This document shows, in pieces, positions 1 to 6,304 of a DNA stretch of 8,273 nt. Each line of letters starts with the position of its first letter. The stretch's first letter is position 1. The stretch is from Propionivibrio sp. (GTDB lineage: Bacteria > Pseudomonadota > Gammaproteobacteria > Burkholderiales > Rhodocyclaceae), in the NCBI GenBank assembly GCA_003249625.1, contig QKII01000073.1:1-8273 (forward strand), written 5' to 3'. Under the pieces are notes generated by a model. The model searched no databases, was not told where the DNA came from, and worked only from the letters and a program-made list of their open reading frames with translations. The translations under genes and the position numbers were made by a program.

Positions 1-2356
1 CGACCAGCGCACCACGCGGCGTTTCGATCATGGTACCGACCATGAACTCGACCGTCGCGTTGCGCTCGGCGAACACGGCCTCGGCCGTATCGCGGATCAC
101 CTTGGCCTGCGAGTTGAACTCGCGCACGGTACCGACCAGCGGGATCATGATCTCGACCTTCGGGTTGATGCCCTGGGCCTTGACGTTGAGCGCCGCTTCA
201 AGGATCGCGCGGGCCTGCATCTCGGTGATTTCCGGATAGGTGATGCCGAGGCGGCAGCCGCGGTGGCCCATCATCGGGTTGGCTTCATGCAGGTCATCGA
301 CGCGATGCTTGATGCCTTCATAGGTCAGGCCCATCTCGATGGCCATCTCGCGCTGGTTGACGTCGTCGTGCGGCAGGAACTCGTGCAGCGGCGGATCAAG
401 CAGACGGATGGTCACGGGCAGGCCGTCCATCGCCTTGAAGATACCCTCGAAGTCGCTGCGCTGCATCGGCAGCAGCTTGAACAGCGCACGACGGCGACCT
501 TCTTCGTCACGGGCCAGGATCATTTCACGCACGGCCTTGATGCGATCGCCTTCGAAGAACATGTGTTCGGTACGGCAAAGGCCGATGCCGACGGCACCGA
601 AATTGCGCGCAACAAGCGCGTCTTCCGGCGTATCGGCGTTGGCACGGACGGCCATCGTCTTGTAGCGCTCGGAAATATCCATCAGCTTGCCGAAGTCGCC
701 GGAGAGGTCGGCTTCCATGGTCGGCACCTTGCCCTCGTAGACCTGACCGCTCGATCCGTCGAGCGAAATCCAGTCGCCTTCCTTGTAGACCTTACCGTCG
801 ACGGTCATCGTGCGAGCCTTCGGATCGACGCGGATCGCACCGGCGCCGGAGACGCAGCACTTGCCCATGCCACGAGCAACAACAGCAGCGTGCGAGGTCA
901 TGCCGCCACGCGCAGTCAGGATGCCCTTGGCGGCAGCCATACCGCGCAGATCTTCCGGTGAGGTTTCCTGACGAACCAGGATGACGTCGAGACCGTTCTG
1001 CACCCACTGCTCGGCTTCGTCGGCAAAGAATACGATCTGGCCGGTCGAGGCGCCGGGCGAAGCCGGCAGACCGTTGGCGATCGACTTCGCGCTCTTGATC
1101 GCCGCGCGGTCGAATACCGGGTGCAGCAGTTCATTGAGGCGATCCGGGGAAACACGCATCACCGCGGTTTTCTCGTCGATCATGCCCTGGTCGAGCATTT
1201 CCATGGCCACGCGCACCATCGCTGCGCCAGTCCGTTTGGCGGAACGGGTCTGCAGCATCCAGAGCTTGCCTTCCTGGATGGTGAACTCGATGTCCTGCAT
1301 GTCCTTGTAGTGGTTTTCCAGCGACGTTTCGGTCTTGAGCAGCTGCTGGTAGATCTCGGGCATCAGCTCTTCCATCGACGGGAAGCGGGTACGGCGGTCT
1401 TCTTCGCTGACCTGGGCCAGCACGGCCCAGCGGCGGGAGCCTTCCAGCGTGATCTGCTGCGGCGTACGGATGCCGGCAACGACGTCCTCGCCCTGTGCAT
1501 TGACGAGGAACTCGCCGTTGAAGATGTCTTCGCCCGAGGCGGCATCACGCGTGAACGCCACGCCGGTGCCACTCTTGTCGCCAAGGTTGCCGAACACCAT
1601 CGACTGCACGTTGACGGCGGTACCCCAGGAGTCGGGGATGTCGTTCATCTTGCGATAGAGCTTGGCGCGGTCGTTGTTCCAGCTTTCGAACACGGCCATG
1701 ATCGCGCCCCACAGCTGCTCCCATGGATCATTCGGGAATTCTCGACCAAGGCGGGTGCGAATCAGCGCCTTGAACGCGGCGACCATCTCTTGCAGGTCTT
1801 CAACGCCGAGTTGCGTATCGAGTTCGACGCCCTTCTTCTCCTTGATCTCGTCGATGATTTCTTCGAACGGATCATGATCTTCCTTCGACTCGGGCTTCAG
1901 CCCCATGACCACATCGCCGTACATCTGAATGAAACGGCGATACGAGTCCCAGGCGAACCGCTCATTGCCCGACTTGACGGCCAGTCCCTTGACGGCTTCG
2001 TCATTGAGTCCGAGGTTGAGGATGGTGTCCATCATGCCCGGCATCGACGCACGCGAACCGGAACGCACGGAAACCAGCAGCGGATCGGCCGCATCGCCGA
2101 ACTTTTTGCCCATTTCCTTCTCGATGAAGGCAACGCCTTCCAGCACTTCCGCCTCGATCTGCTTGCGCACGACATCGCGACCCTGCTCGGAGTAAACCGT
2201 ACATACTTCGGCGCTGATGGTCAGGCCAGGTGGTACGGAAATCCCCAGGCGGCACATCTCGGCGAGGTTGGCCCCTTTGCCGCCGAGCGTATTCTTCATA
2301 TCGGCGGCGCCATCGGTCCGGGACGGACCGAATACGTATACGGACTTATTCGACAT
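1..2356 (-). CDS. ppdK: Pyruvate, phosphate dikinase (C-terminus cut by window edge)
   Basis: The enzyme reversibly converts pyruvate, ATP and phosphate to phosphoenolpyruvate, AMP and pyrophosphate in the cytosol, serving gluconeogenesis or pyrophosphate-dependent glycolysis. The reverse strand reads open for 785 codons from ATG at 2356. In order it shows GGKGANLAEM (residues 25-34) and SVRSGS with Arg98 in the ATP-grasp domain, then NAQGEDVVAGIRTP (286-299). Next come GGMTSHAA, with Thr487 and the phospho-carrier His489, and the PEP/pyruvate domain with RTEHMFF (Arg595), LLDPPLHEF (Arg651) and MIETPRGA (Glu778). These sit 33-34 residues after their counterparts in the Clostridium symbiosum enzyme, so about 120 residues, including the catalytic Cys, are missing off the left edge. 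LQTRSAKRTGAA points to PPDK rather than PEP synthase. A GGGG stretch 6 bases before the ATG is a modest ribosome site. Thr487 is the residue that regulatory kinase/phosphorylases modify in this family; no such gene is in view. Confidence 0.97.
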   Translation of the reverse strand, partial: MSNKSVYVFGPSRTDGAADMKNTLGGKGANLAEMCRLGISVPPGLTISAEVCTVYSEQGRDVVRKQIEAEVLEGVAFIEKEMGKKFGDAADPLLVSVRSGSRASMPGMMDTILNLGLNDEAVKGLAVKSGNERFAWDSYRRFIQMYGDVVMGLKPESKEDHDPFEEIIDEIKEKKGVELDTQLGVEDLQEMVAAFKALIRTRLGREFPNDPWEQLWGAIMAVFESWNNDRAKLYRKMNDIPDSWGTAVNVQSMVFGNLGDKSGTGVAFTRDAASGEDIFNGEFLVNAQGEDVVAGIRTPQQITLEGSRRWAVLAQVSEEDRRTRFPSMEELMPEIYQQLLKTETSLENHYKDMQDIEFTIQEGKLWMLQTRSAKRTGAAMVRVAMEMLDQGMIDEKTAVMRVSPDRLNELLHPVFDRAAIKSAKSIANGLPASPGASTGQIVFFADEAEQWVQNGLDVILVRQETSPEDLRGMAAAKGILTARGGMTSHAAVVARGMGKCCVSGAGAIRVDPKARTMTVDGKVYKEGDWISLDGSSGQVYEGKVPTMEADLSGDFGKLMDISERYKTMAVRANADTPEDALVARNFGAVGIGLCRTEHMFFEGDRIKAVREMILARDEEGRRRALFKLLPMQRSDFEGIFKAMDGLPVTIRLLDPPLHEFLPHDDVNQREMAIEMGLTYEGIKHRVDDLHEANPMMGHRGCRLGITYPEITEMQARAILEAALNVKAQGINPKVEIMIPLVGTVREFNSQAKVIRDTAEAVFAERNATVEFMVGTMIETPRGALV

Positions 2357-2372
2357 TTCTACCCCAATCAAC

Positions 2373-2419
2373 GGACAAACAAACAAAAAACGGCTTGTAC
2401 GGACGATTTGTTTTGTTCC
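2373..2419 (-). repeat. Imperfect inverted repeat in the ppdK leader
   Basis: On the ppdK sense strand, GGAACAAAACAAA (2419-2407) can pair with TTTGTTTGTCC (2383-2373) over 11 base pairs if two A residues bulge out. The loop is about 23 bases. The arm ends 16 bases before the ppdK start codon, close to its ribosome site. The sequence is AT-rich and of low complexity, so the pairing may be chance. No known riboswitch class is recognisable. Confidence 0.25.
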
Positions 2420-2468
2420 GCTGCGTCGCCCGCCTTTGCCAACTATTGTTATTTCTTGTGAGCGCGCG

Positions 2469-2477
2469 ATTGTAGCA
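2469..2477 (-). promoter_or_regulatory. Extended -10 promoter element for ppdK
   Basis: The sense strand carries TGCTACAAT: a TGn extension directly before the -10 hexamer TACAAT (2474-2469). The hexamer 17 bases upstream (CGCGGA) is a poor -35, which fits an extended -10 promoter. Transcription would start near 2461-2463, giving a leader of about 105 bases. The call rests on consensus matching alone. Confidence 0.45.
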
Positions 2478-2532
2478 GAACTCCGTGCCGCTCCGCGGCC
2501 GCTTTGCGCGCTATCTCGCTGATTTTACAAAC

Positions 2533-2557
2533 AATTGGATAAATGGCCTGACCAATT
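2533..2557. repeat. AATTGG/CCAATT inverted repeat between ispF and ppdK
   Basis: AATTGG (2533-2538) and CCAATT (2552-2557) form a perfect 6-base inverted repeat around a 13-base spacer. It lies in the AT-rich segment just after the ispF stop and upstream of the ppdK promoter. It could be part of the ispF transcript 3' end or an operator for ppdK. The sequence alone does not decide. Confidence 0.25.
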
Positions 2558-2566
2558 AATTAAATT

Positions 2567-2583
2567 TTTGAGCATCACTCAAA
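2567..2583 (-). terminator. Weak hairpin overlapping the ispF stop codon
   Basis: TTTGAG and CTCAAA form a perfect 6-base stem with a 5-base loop, and the ispF TGA lies in the loop. AT-rich sequence (AATTTAATTAATT) follows on the sense strand. The stem has only two G-C pairs and no true T-run follows, so it is at best a poor intrinsic terminator. Read-through from ispF into ppdK is possible. Confidence 0.22.
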
Positions 2584-3054
2584 CCGTTCGATCAGCGCGA
2601 CGGCATCAGCCGAAATCCCTTCTTCCCGCCCTACAAATCCAAGACGCTCGGCAGTTTTCGCCTTGACATTGACGCAGTCTGGCGCGAGTCCCAGATCCTC
2701 GGCGATTCGCTCCACCATCAGCGGAATATGCGGCGCCATCTTCGGACGTTGCGCGTTGATCGTTGAATCGACATTGACAATCCGCCAGCCGGCCGCCGTC
2801 AATCGGTCACGCACTTCGCGCAGGAGCGCTCTGCTATCGACATCGCGGAAACGCTCGTCGGTATCCGGAAACAGTCGGCCGATGTCCCCCATCGCCGCAG
2901 CGCCGAGCAATGCATCGACGAGCGCGTGCAGCAGCACGTCGGCGTCGGAATGGCCAAGGAGACCGCGTTCGTGTGGAATTTCGACACCGCCGATGATCAG
3001 TTTGCGCCCATGCACCAGCGCGTGGATGTCACTTCCCTGTCCGATTCGAATCAT
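2575..3054 (-). CDS. ispF: 2-C-methyl-D-erythritol 2,4-cyclodiphosphate synthase
   Basis: IspF cyclises CDP-methylerythritol 2-phosphate to methylerythritol cyclodiphosphate with release of CMP, the fifth step of the MEP isoprenoid pathway. The 159-residue product has the usual family length. It shows the metal-binding GSDIHAL near the N-terminus (Asp9, His11) and [11 protein letters not shown] (35-45, with His43 as third metal ligand). FPDTD (62-66) and [15 protein letters not shown] (133-147, with Thr134 and Glu136 at the CDP site) follow. The family is a cytosolic homotrimer with zinc at subunit interfaces. The ATG at 3054 shares ATGA with the ispD stop, implying translational coupling. 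Reading continues open upstream of this ATG, but that part overlaps ispD out of frame and does not resemble IspF, so the start is secure. Confidence 0.97.
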   Translation of the reverse strand: MIRIGQGSDIHALVHGRKLIIGGVEIPHERGLLGHSDADVLLHALVDALLGAAAMGDIGRLFPDTDERFRDVDSRALLREVRDRLTAAGWRIVNVDSTINAQRPKMAPHIPLMVERIAEDLGLAPDCVNVKAKTAERLGFVGREEGISADAVALIERFE

Positions 3055-3740
3055 GCTTCCCTCGTCGACAAGACCAACTCGGCCAGACGCAGATCGGCCG
3101 GATAGGTCACCTTGAAATTCGTTGCGTCGGCTTTGACCAGCAGCGGCTTGTACCCTGCAGCTTCCAACGCACTCGCCTCGTCGGTTACGCCATGCATTCC
3201 TGCCAGCGTCCGGCAAAGCAGCCCATAGCGGAACATCTGCGGCGTCTGCGCCTGCCACAAGCCGTCGCGCGATTCTGTGGCAGCGACCCGCTGTTCCACG
3301 TCGGCACGCTTCAGCGTATCGGCCACCGGTACCGCCAACAGGCCGCCAACCGGATCGTCACGCAATTCATCGCACAGGGACGCGAGCATCGACCGGGAAA
3401 CACAAGGACGCGCCGCGTCATGCACCAGCATCCAGTCATCGTCGCCAACAATTCCGGCGACGGCGTGCAATCCGTTAGCCACGCTTTCGGCACGTGTTTC
3501 ACCGCCGCAGTAGAGCACTTGCAGCTTCGGTCCGAGGGCAGACCAGTCGTACGTTCCCCACCATTCATCGCCCGGAGAAAGGACAACCCAGACCCGTTCG
3601 ATGCGTTCGAACCGGCACAGCGCGGCAAGCGCGTGATGAATCATCGGCTGACCGGCGAGTTCAAGGTATTGCTTGGGAATTTCAGCACCGAAGCGGGCAC
3701 CGCTGCCGGCTGCGGGTACAAGGGCGAAATGACGTGACAT
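3051..3740 (-). CDS. ispD: 2-C-methyl-D-erythritol 4-phosphate cytidylyltransferase
   Basis: IspD joins CTP and methylerythritol 4-phosphate to give CDP-methylerythritol and pyrophosphate, the third step of the MEP pathway. The 229-residue protein is full length. It has the nucleotide-binding loop [17 protein letters not shown] (9-25) with Arg16 and Lys23, GGETRAESV (79-87), the metal-site HDAARP (107-112, Asp108), ADTLK with Thr142, Arg158, and NFKVTYP with Lys210. These match the catalytic and substrate contacts of the E. coli enzyme. It is followed by ispF with a 4-base overlap; ispE, which acts between them, is not in the window. No convincing Shine-Dalgarno precedes the ATG, yet the conserved N-terminus rules out a later start. 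A TAGAAT hexamer ends six bases before the ATG, so the message could be leaderless. Confidence 0.97.
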   Translation of the reverse strand: MSRHFALVPAAGSGARFGAEIPKQYLELAGQPMIHHALAALCRFERIERVWVVLSPGDEWWGTYDWSALGPKLQVLYCGGETRAESVANGLHAVAGIVGDDDWMLVHDAARPCVSRSMLASLCDELRDDPVGGLLAVPVADTLKRADVEQRVAATESRDGLWQAQTPQMFRYGLLCRTLAGMHGVTDEASALEAAGYKPLLVKADATNFKVTYPADLRLAELVLSTREA

Positions 3741-3746
3741 CGCGCA

Positions 3747-3752
3747 ATTCTA
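3747..3752 (-). promoter_or_regulatory. Possible -10 element of ispD, leaderless arrangement
   Basis: TAGAAT on the ispD sense strand differs from TATAAT at one position. Only six bases separate it from the ATG, so transcription would begin at or next to the start codon. No good -35 lies 16-18 bases upstream; a TTGTCA (3767-3762) is too close, at 9 bases. It could be fortuitous, with the true promoter further upstream. Confidence 0.3.
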
Positions 3753-3789
3753 GCCGAAAGTGACAACCGCGCTCGTGCCACGCTCCGCC

Positions 3790-3818
3790 TTGCGACTCCC
3801 CGCCCCCTTTCATATAGT
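3790..3818 (+). promoter_or_regulatory. Sigma-70-type promoter of the amrBAS operon
   Basis: TTGCGA (3790-3795, four of six matches to TTGACA) and TATAGT (3813-3818, five of six matches to TATAAT) are separated by exactly 17 bases. The expected start near 3825 gives a leader of about 14 bases that begins at the Shine-Dalgarno AAAGGAG (3825-3831). The promoter sits in the 98-base gap shared with the divergent ispD. No operator palindrome was seen, so constitutive expression is plausible. Confidence 0.6.
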
Positions 3819-3838
3819 GAAGCGAAAGGAGTCTCTTC

Positions 3839-4660
3839 ATGACCATAAACCTCCGTCCTGCCGCTGTCGCCGGCATGTTCTATCCGGACACCCCCGCAAC
3901 CCTGAGTCGTGAAGTCAAGGCACTGCTCGCTGACGCACCGTTGCAAGGGGAACTTCCGCCGAAAGCGATCATCGCACCGCATGCCGGTTACATTTTTTCG
4001 GGACCAATCGCCGCCAGCGCCTTTGCTGCACTGGCCAGTATGCGCAACACGGTACATCGTGTCGTCCTGCTAGGCCCGACGCACCGGGTCGCCGTCCACG
4101 GACTCGCGTTGCCGCGGTGTGATGCATTTGCCACGCCGCTCGGCACCGTTCCGATCGACAAACCCGCGGTAGACGCCATCAGCGACCTGCCGCAAATCCT
4201 GTTCAGCGACGCTGCGCATGCCCAGGAACACTCGCTCGAAGTTGAAATTCCATTTCTCCAGACCGTGCTTGACGATTTTTCGTTGCTCCCGCTGGCGGTC
4301 GGTGACGCATCGCCTGGCGAGGTCGCTGAGGTGCTGGAGCGCGTGTGGGGTGGGCGCGAAACCCTGATTGTCATCAGTTCGGATCTGTCACACTACCTCC
4401 CCTATTACGACGCCCAGCACATCGATTCGCGAACGGCACAACAGATTCTAGGCCTCGACCCGATGATCAATCACTACCAGGCTTGCGGCGCCACACCGAT
4501 CAACGGCCTGTTGCTCGCGGCGCGCAAGCGCGGCCTGCAGGTGCGTCAGCTTGACCTGCGCAACTCTGGCGATACGGCCGGCGACCGCTCGCGCGTGGTC
4601 GGTTATGGCGCTTTCGGTTTCTTCGCACCGGTAACGGGAGATCGACACCATGTCCATTGA
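3839..4660 (+). CDS. amrB: AmmeMemoRadiSam system protein B (MEMO1 family)
   Basis: This 273-residue protein belongs to the MEMO1 family, whose fold resembles class III extradiol dioxygenases (LigB type). Family features are RPAAVAGMFYP (6-16), PHAGYIFSGP (47-56), LGPTHRV (78-84), AQEHSLEVE (128-136), SSDLSHY (180-186) and ACGATPI (215-221). His48, His82, His185 and Cys216 correspond to the pocket residues of human MEMO1 (His49, His81, His192, Cys244), where metal binding has been reported. A metal site is therefore likely intact, but no reaction is established. There is no signal peptide, so it should be cytosolic. The ATG at 3839 has a strong AAAGGAG seven bases upstream. It is the first gene of a tight operon with amrA (11-base overlap) and amrS, which is why I assign it to this system. 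Confidence 0.94.
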   Translation: MTINLRPAAVAGMFYPDTPATLSREVKALLADAPLQGELPPKAIIAPHAGYIFSGPIAASAFAALASMRNTVHRVVLLGPTHRVAVHGLALPRCDAFATPLGTVPIDKPAVDAISDLPQILFSDAAHAQEHSLEVEIPFLQTVLDDFSLLPLAVGDASPGEVAEVLERVWGGRETLIVISSDLSHYLPYYDAQHIDSRTAQQILGLDPMINHYQACGATPINGLLLAARKRGLQVRQLDLRNSGDTAGDRSRVVGYGAFGFFAPVTGDRHHVH

Positions 4661-5198
4661 GCCACTCGGCCACACCTTGCTGACCATCGCGCGCAATGCC
4701 ATCGAGGAGGAATTCGGCATGAAGCCGCGCACGGTGACGCCGCACCCCGATCTCGCAAAACACGCTGCGACCTTCGTCACGCTTACCCAGAATGGACAAT
4801 TGCGCGGTTGTATCGGCAGTCTGGAAGCGCGCCGCCCGCTGGCCACGGATGTCGCCGAGAACGCGGTTGCCGCCGCCTTCAGCGATCCACGGTTCCCGCC
4901 GCTACGCCGTGGAGAACTCGACCAGACGCGCATCGAGGTTTCCCTTTTGGACACCGCACGGCCCATGGACTTCGACGACGAAGAGGATGCGCTCAAACAA
5001 CTCTGTCCCGGCATCGATGGGGTGATCCTGACCTGTGGCCACCATCGCGCGACCTTCCTGCCGCAGGTATGGGAGTCCTTGCAGACGCCGCGCCTGTTCC
5101 TTGAGCATCTCAAGCTCAAGGCCGGTTTGCCGGCTGATTTCTGGGGCCCAAACGTCGTCCTGAGCCGCTATGGCGTCCAGAAATGGAAGGAGCCATGA
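4650..5198 (+). CDS. amrA: AmmeMemoRadiSam system protein A (AMMECR1 domain)
   Basis: A single AMMECR1 domain fills this 182-residue protein, the normal length for bacterial and archaeal members. The hallmark LRGCIGS (51-57) follows the strand FVTLTQNGQ. Further family signatures are AFSDPRFPPL (76-85), the strand IEVSLLD (95-101), GVILTCGHHRATFLPQVW (124-141) and the C-terminal FWGPNVVLSRYGVQKW (164-179). The biochemical role is unknown. Conserved Cys54 in a tight loop suggests ligand binding or catalysis, but that is inference. The ATG at 4650 lies inside the end of amrB, with GGGAG (4636-4640) nine bases upstream. The stop overlaps the likely amrS start as ATGA. Its constant company with MEMO-like and radical SAM proteins implies one shared process. 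Confidence 0.94.
   Translation: MSIEPLGHTLLTIARNAIEEEFGMKPRTVTPHPDLAKHAATFVTLTQNGQLRGCIGSLEARRPLATDVAENAVAAAFSDPRFPPLRRGELDQTRIEVSLLDTARPMDFDDEEDALKQLCPGIDGVILTCGHHRATFLPQVWESLQTPRLFLEHLKLKAGLPADFWGPNVVLSRYGVQKWKEP
5187..5192 (+). promoter_or_regulatory. Shine-Dalgarno that bears on the amrS start
   Basis: AAGGAG lies between two in-frame ATG codons (5183 and 5195). It can serve only the second, although two bases is a short spacing; the GGA at 5185-5187 gives a better register. The first ATG has no ribosome site. The second also overlaps the amrA TGA as ATGA, so 5195 is preferred. Confidence 0.55.
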
Positions 5199-6295
5199 AA
5201 ACCCCGGAATCCGCCTACCCTGCCCGCTGGTGGCACGCGCTACCGGTCGAAACCGGCAAACCGGCACGCATCCAGTGCGACCTGTGCCCGCGTGACTGCA
5301 AGCTGCACGATGGCCAACGCGGCGCCTGCTTCGTCCGTCAGAATATCGGCGACAAAATGGTGCTCACGACCTACGGTAGGTCGTCGGGATTCTGCATTGA
5401 TCCGATCGAGAAAAAGCCGCTCAACCACTTTCATCCCGGCTCATCGATCCTCTCGTTCGGAACGGCGGGCTGCAATCTCGCTTGCAAGTTCTGCCAGAAC
5501 TGGGACATCTCCAAGTCGCGGGACATGGATCGCCTGATGGATTCAGCCAGTCCCGAGGGCATCGCCGCGGCGGCGCAGGCCTACGGCGCACAGTCGGTGG
5601 CGTTCACCTACAACGATCCGGTCATCTTCGCCGAGTACGCCATCGACACCGCCAAGGCCTGCCACCAGAAAGGCGTCAAGACGGTGGCCGTCACCGCCGG
5701 CTACATCCATCCGGCACCGGCGAAGGATTTCTTCGCTGAGATGGATGCGGCCAACGTCGACCTCAAGGCCTTCACCGACGATTTCTACGTCACGCTGTGC
5801 GGCGGCCACCTGCAACCGGTACTCGACACCCTCGCCTACATCCACCACGAGACGAATTGCTGGCTGGAAATTACCACGCTGCTGATCCCCGGCCAGAACG
5901 ATTCAGCTGCCGAGGTCAAGGCGCTGTCCGAATGGGTCGCGCGCGAACTGGGGCCAGATGTGCCGCTGCATTTCTCAGCCTTCCACCCTGACTGGAAAAT
6001 GGATGAACTGCCACCGACGCCACCGTCGACGCTGACGCGCGCACGAAACATCGCCATGGACGCCGGACTGCATTTCGTCTACACCGGCAACGTTCACGAC
6101 ACGGAGGGCGATACAACCTTTTGCCCCGCCTGCCACGCCGCGCTGATCGTTCGTGACTGGTATGTCATCCGCCACTACGACCTGCCTGACGACGGCTGCT
6201 GCCCGCATTGCCACACCCGCATCCCCGGCCACTTCGGGCGATTCGGGAAACCCTTCGGGTCGCAGCGCATCCCGGTCCGACTGGCGCGGAGGTAA
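5195..6295 (+). CDS. amrS: AmmeMemoRadiSam system radical SAM enzyme
   Basis: This is a radical SAM enzyme of the AmrS type, 366 residues from the preferred ATG at 5195 (370 from 5183). Numbering from 5195, the N-terminus has RIQCDLCPRDC (25-35) and a further Cys45 in RGACFVRQ. The [4Fe-4S] motif CNLACKFC (Cys93, Cys97, Cys100) follows in GTAGCNLACKFCQNWDIS. The TIM-barrel core includes FTYNDPVIFAEY (137-148), NVDLKAF (187-193) and HFSAFHPD (259-266). The C-terminus has VYTGNVHD followed by CPAC (310-313) and CCPHC (335-339), resembling a zinc knuckle. All of this is usual for the family, so the enzyme looks intact. It should cleave SAM to a 5'-deoxyadenosyl radical. The substrate is unknown, and AmrA, AmrB or something they bind are candidates. 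It follows amrA with a 4-base overlap. Confidence 0.94.
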   Translation: MKTPESAYPARWWHALPVETGKPARIQCDLCPRDCKLHDGQRGACFVRQNIGDKMVLTTYGRSSGFCIDPIEKKPLNHFHPGSSILSFGTAGCNLACKFCQNWDISKSRDMDRLMDSASPEGIAAAAQAYGAQSVAFTYNDPVIFAEYAIDTAKACHQKGVKTVAVTAGYIHPAPAKDFFAEMDAANVDLKAFTDDFYVTLCGGHLQPVLDTLAYIHHETNCWLEITTLLIPGQNDSAAEVKALSEWVARELGPDVPLHFSAFHPDWKMDELPPTPPSTLTRARNIAMDAGLHFVYTGNVHDTEGDTTFCPACHAALIVRDWYVIRHYDLPDDGCCPHCHTRIPGHFGRFGKPFGSQRIPVRLARR

Positions 6296-6304
6296 AGAGC
6301 GACC

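Noticed and set aside
263..961. Plus-strand open frame of 232 codons
   Set aside because: It is also antisense to ppdK, with the same biased composition and no motif.
1121..2461. Long plus-strand open frame of 446 codons
   Set aside because: It lies antisense to ppdK, whose reading frame shows catalytic motifs throughout. The translation is His/Leu/Ala-rich with no family pattern, typical of the mirror frame of a GC-rich gene.
3055..3258. N-terminal extension of ispF by 68 residues
   Set aside because: It overlaps ispD out of frame. IspF proteins begin at [11 protein letters not shown], and the ATGA overlap supports that start.
4448..5119. Minus-strand open frames across amrA and the end of amrB
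   Set aside because: They are mirror frames of genes with clear AMMECR1 and MEMO signatures, and their translations are Arg/Ser-rich without motifs.
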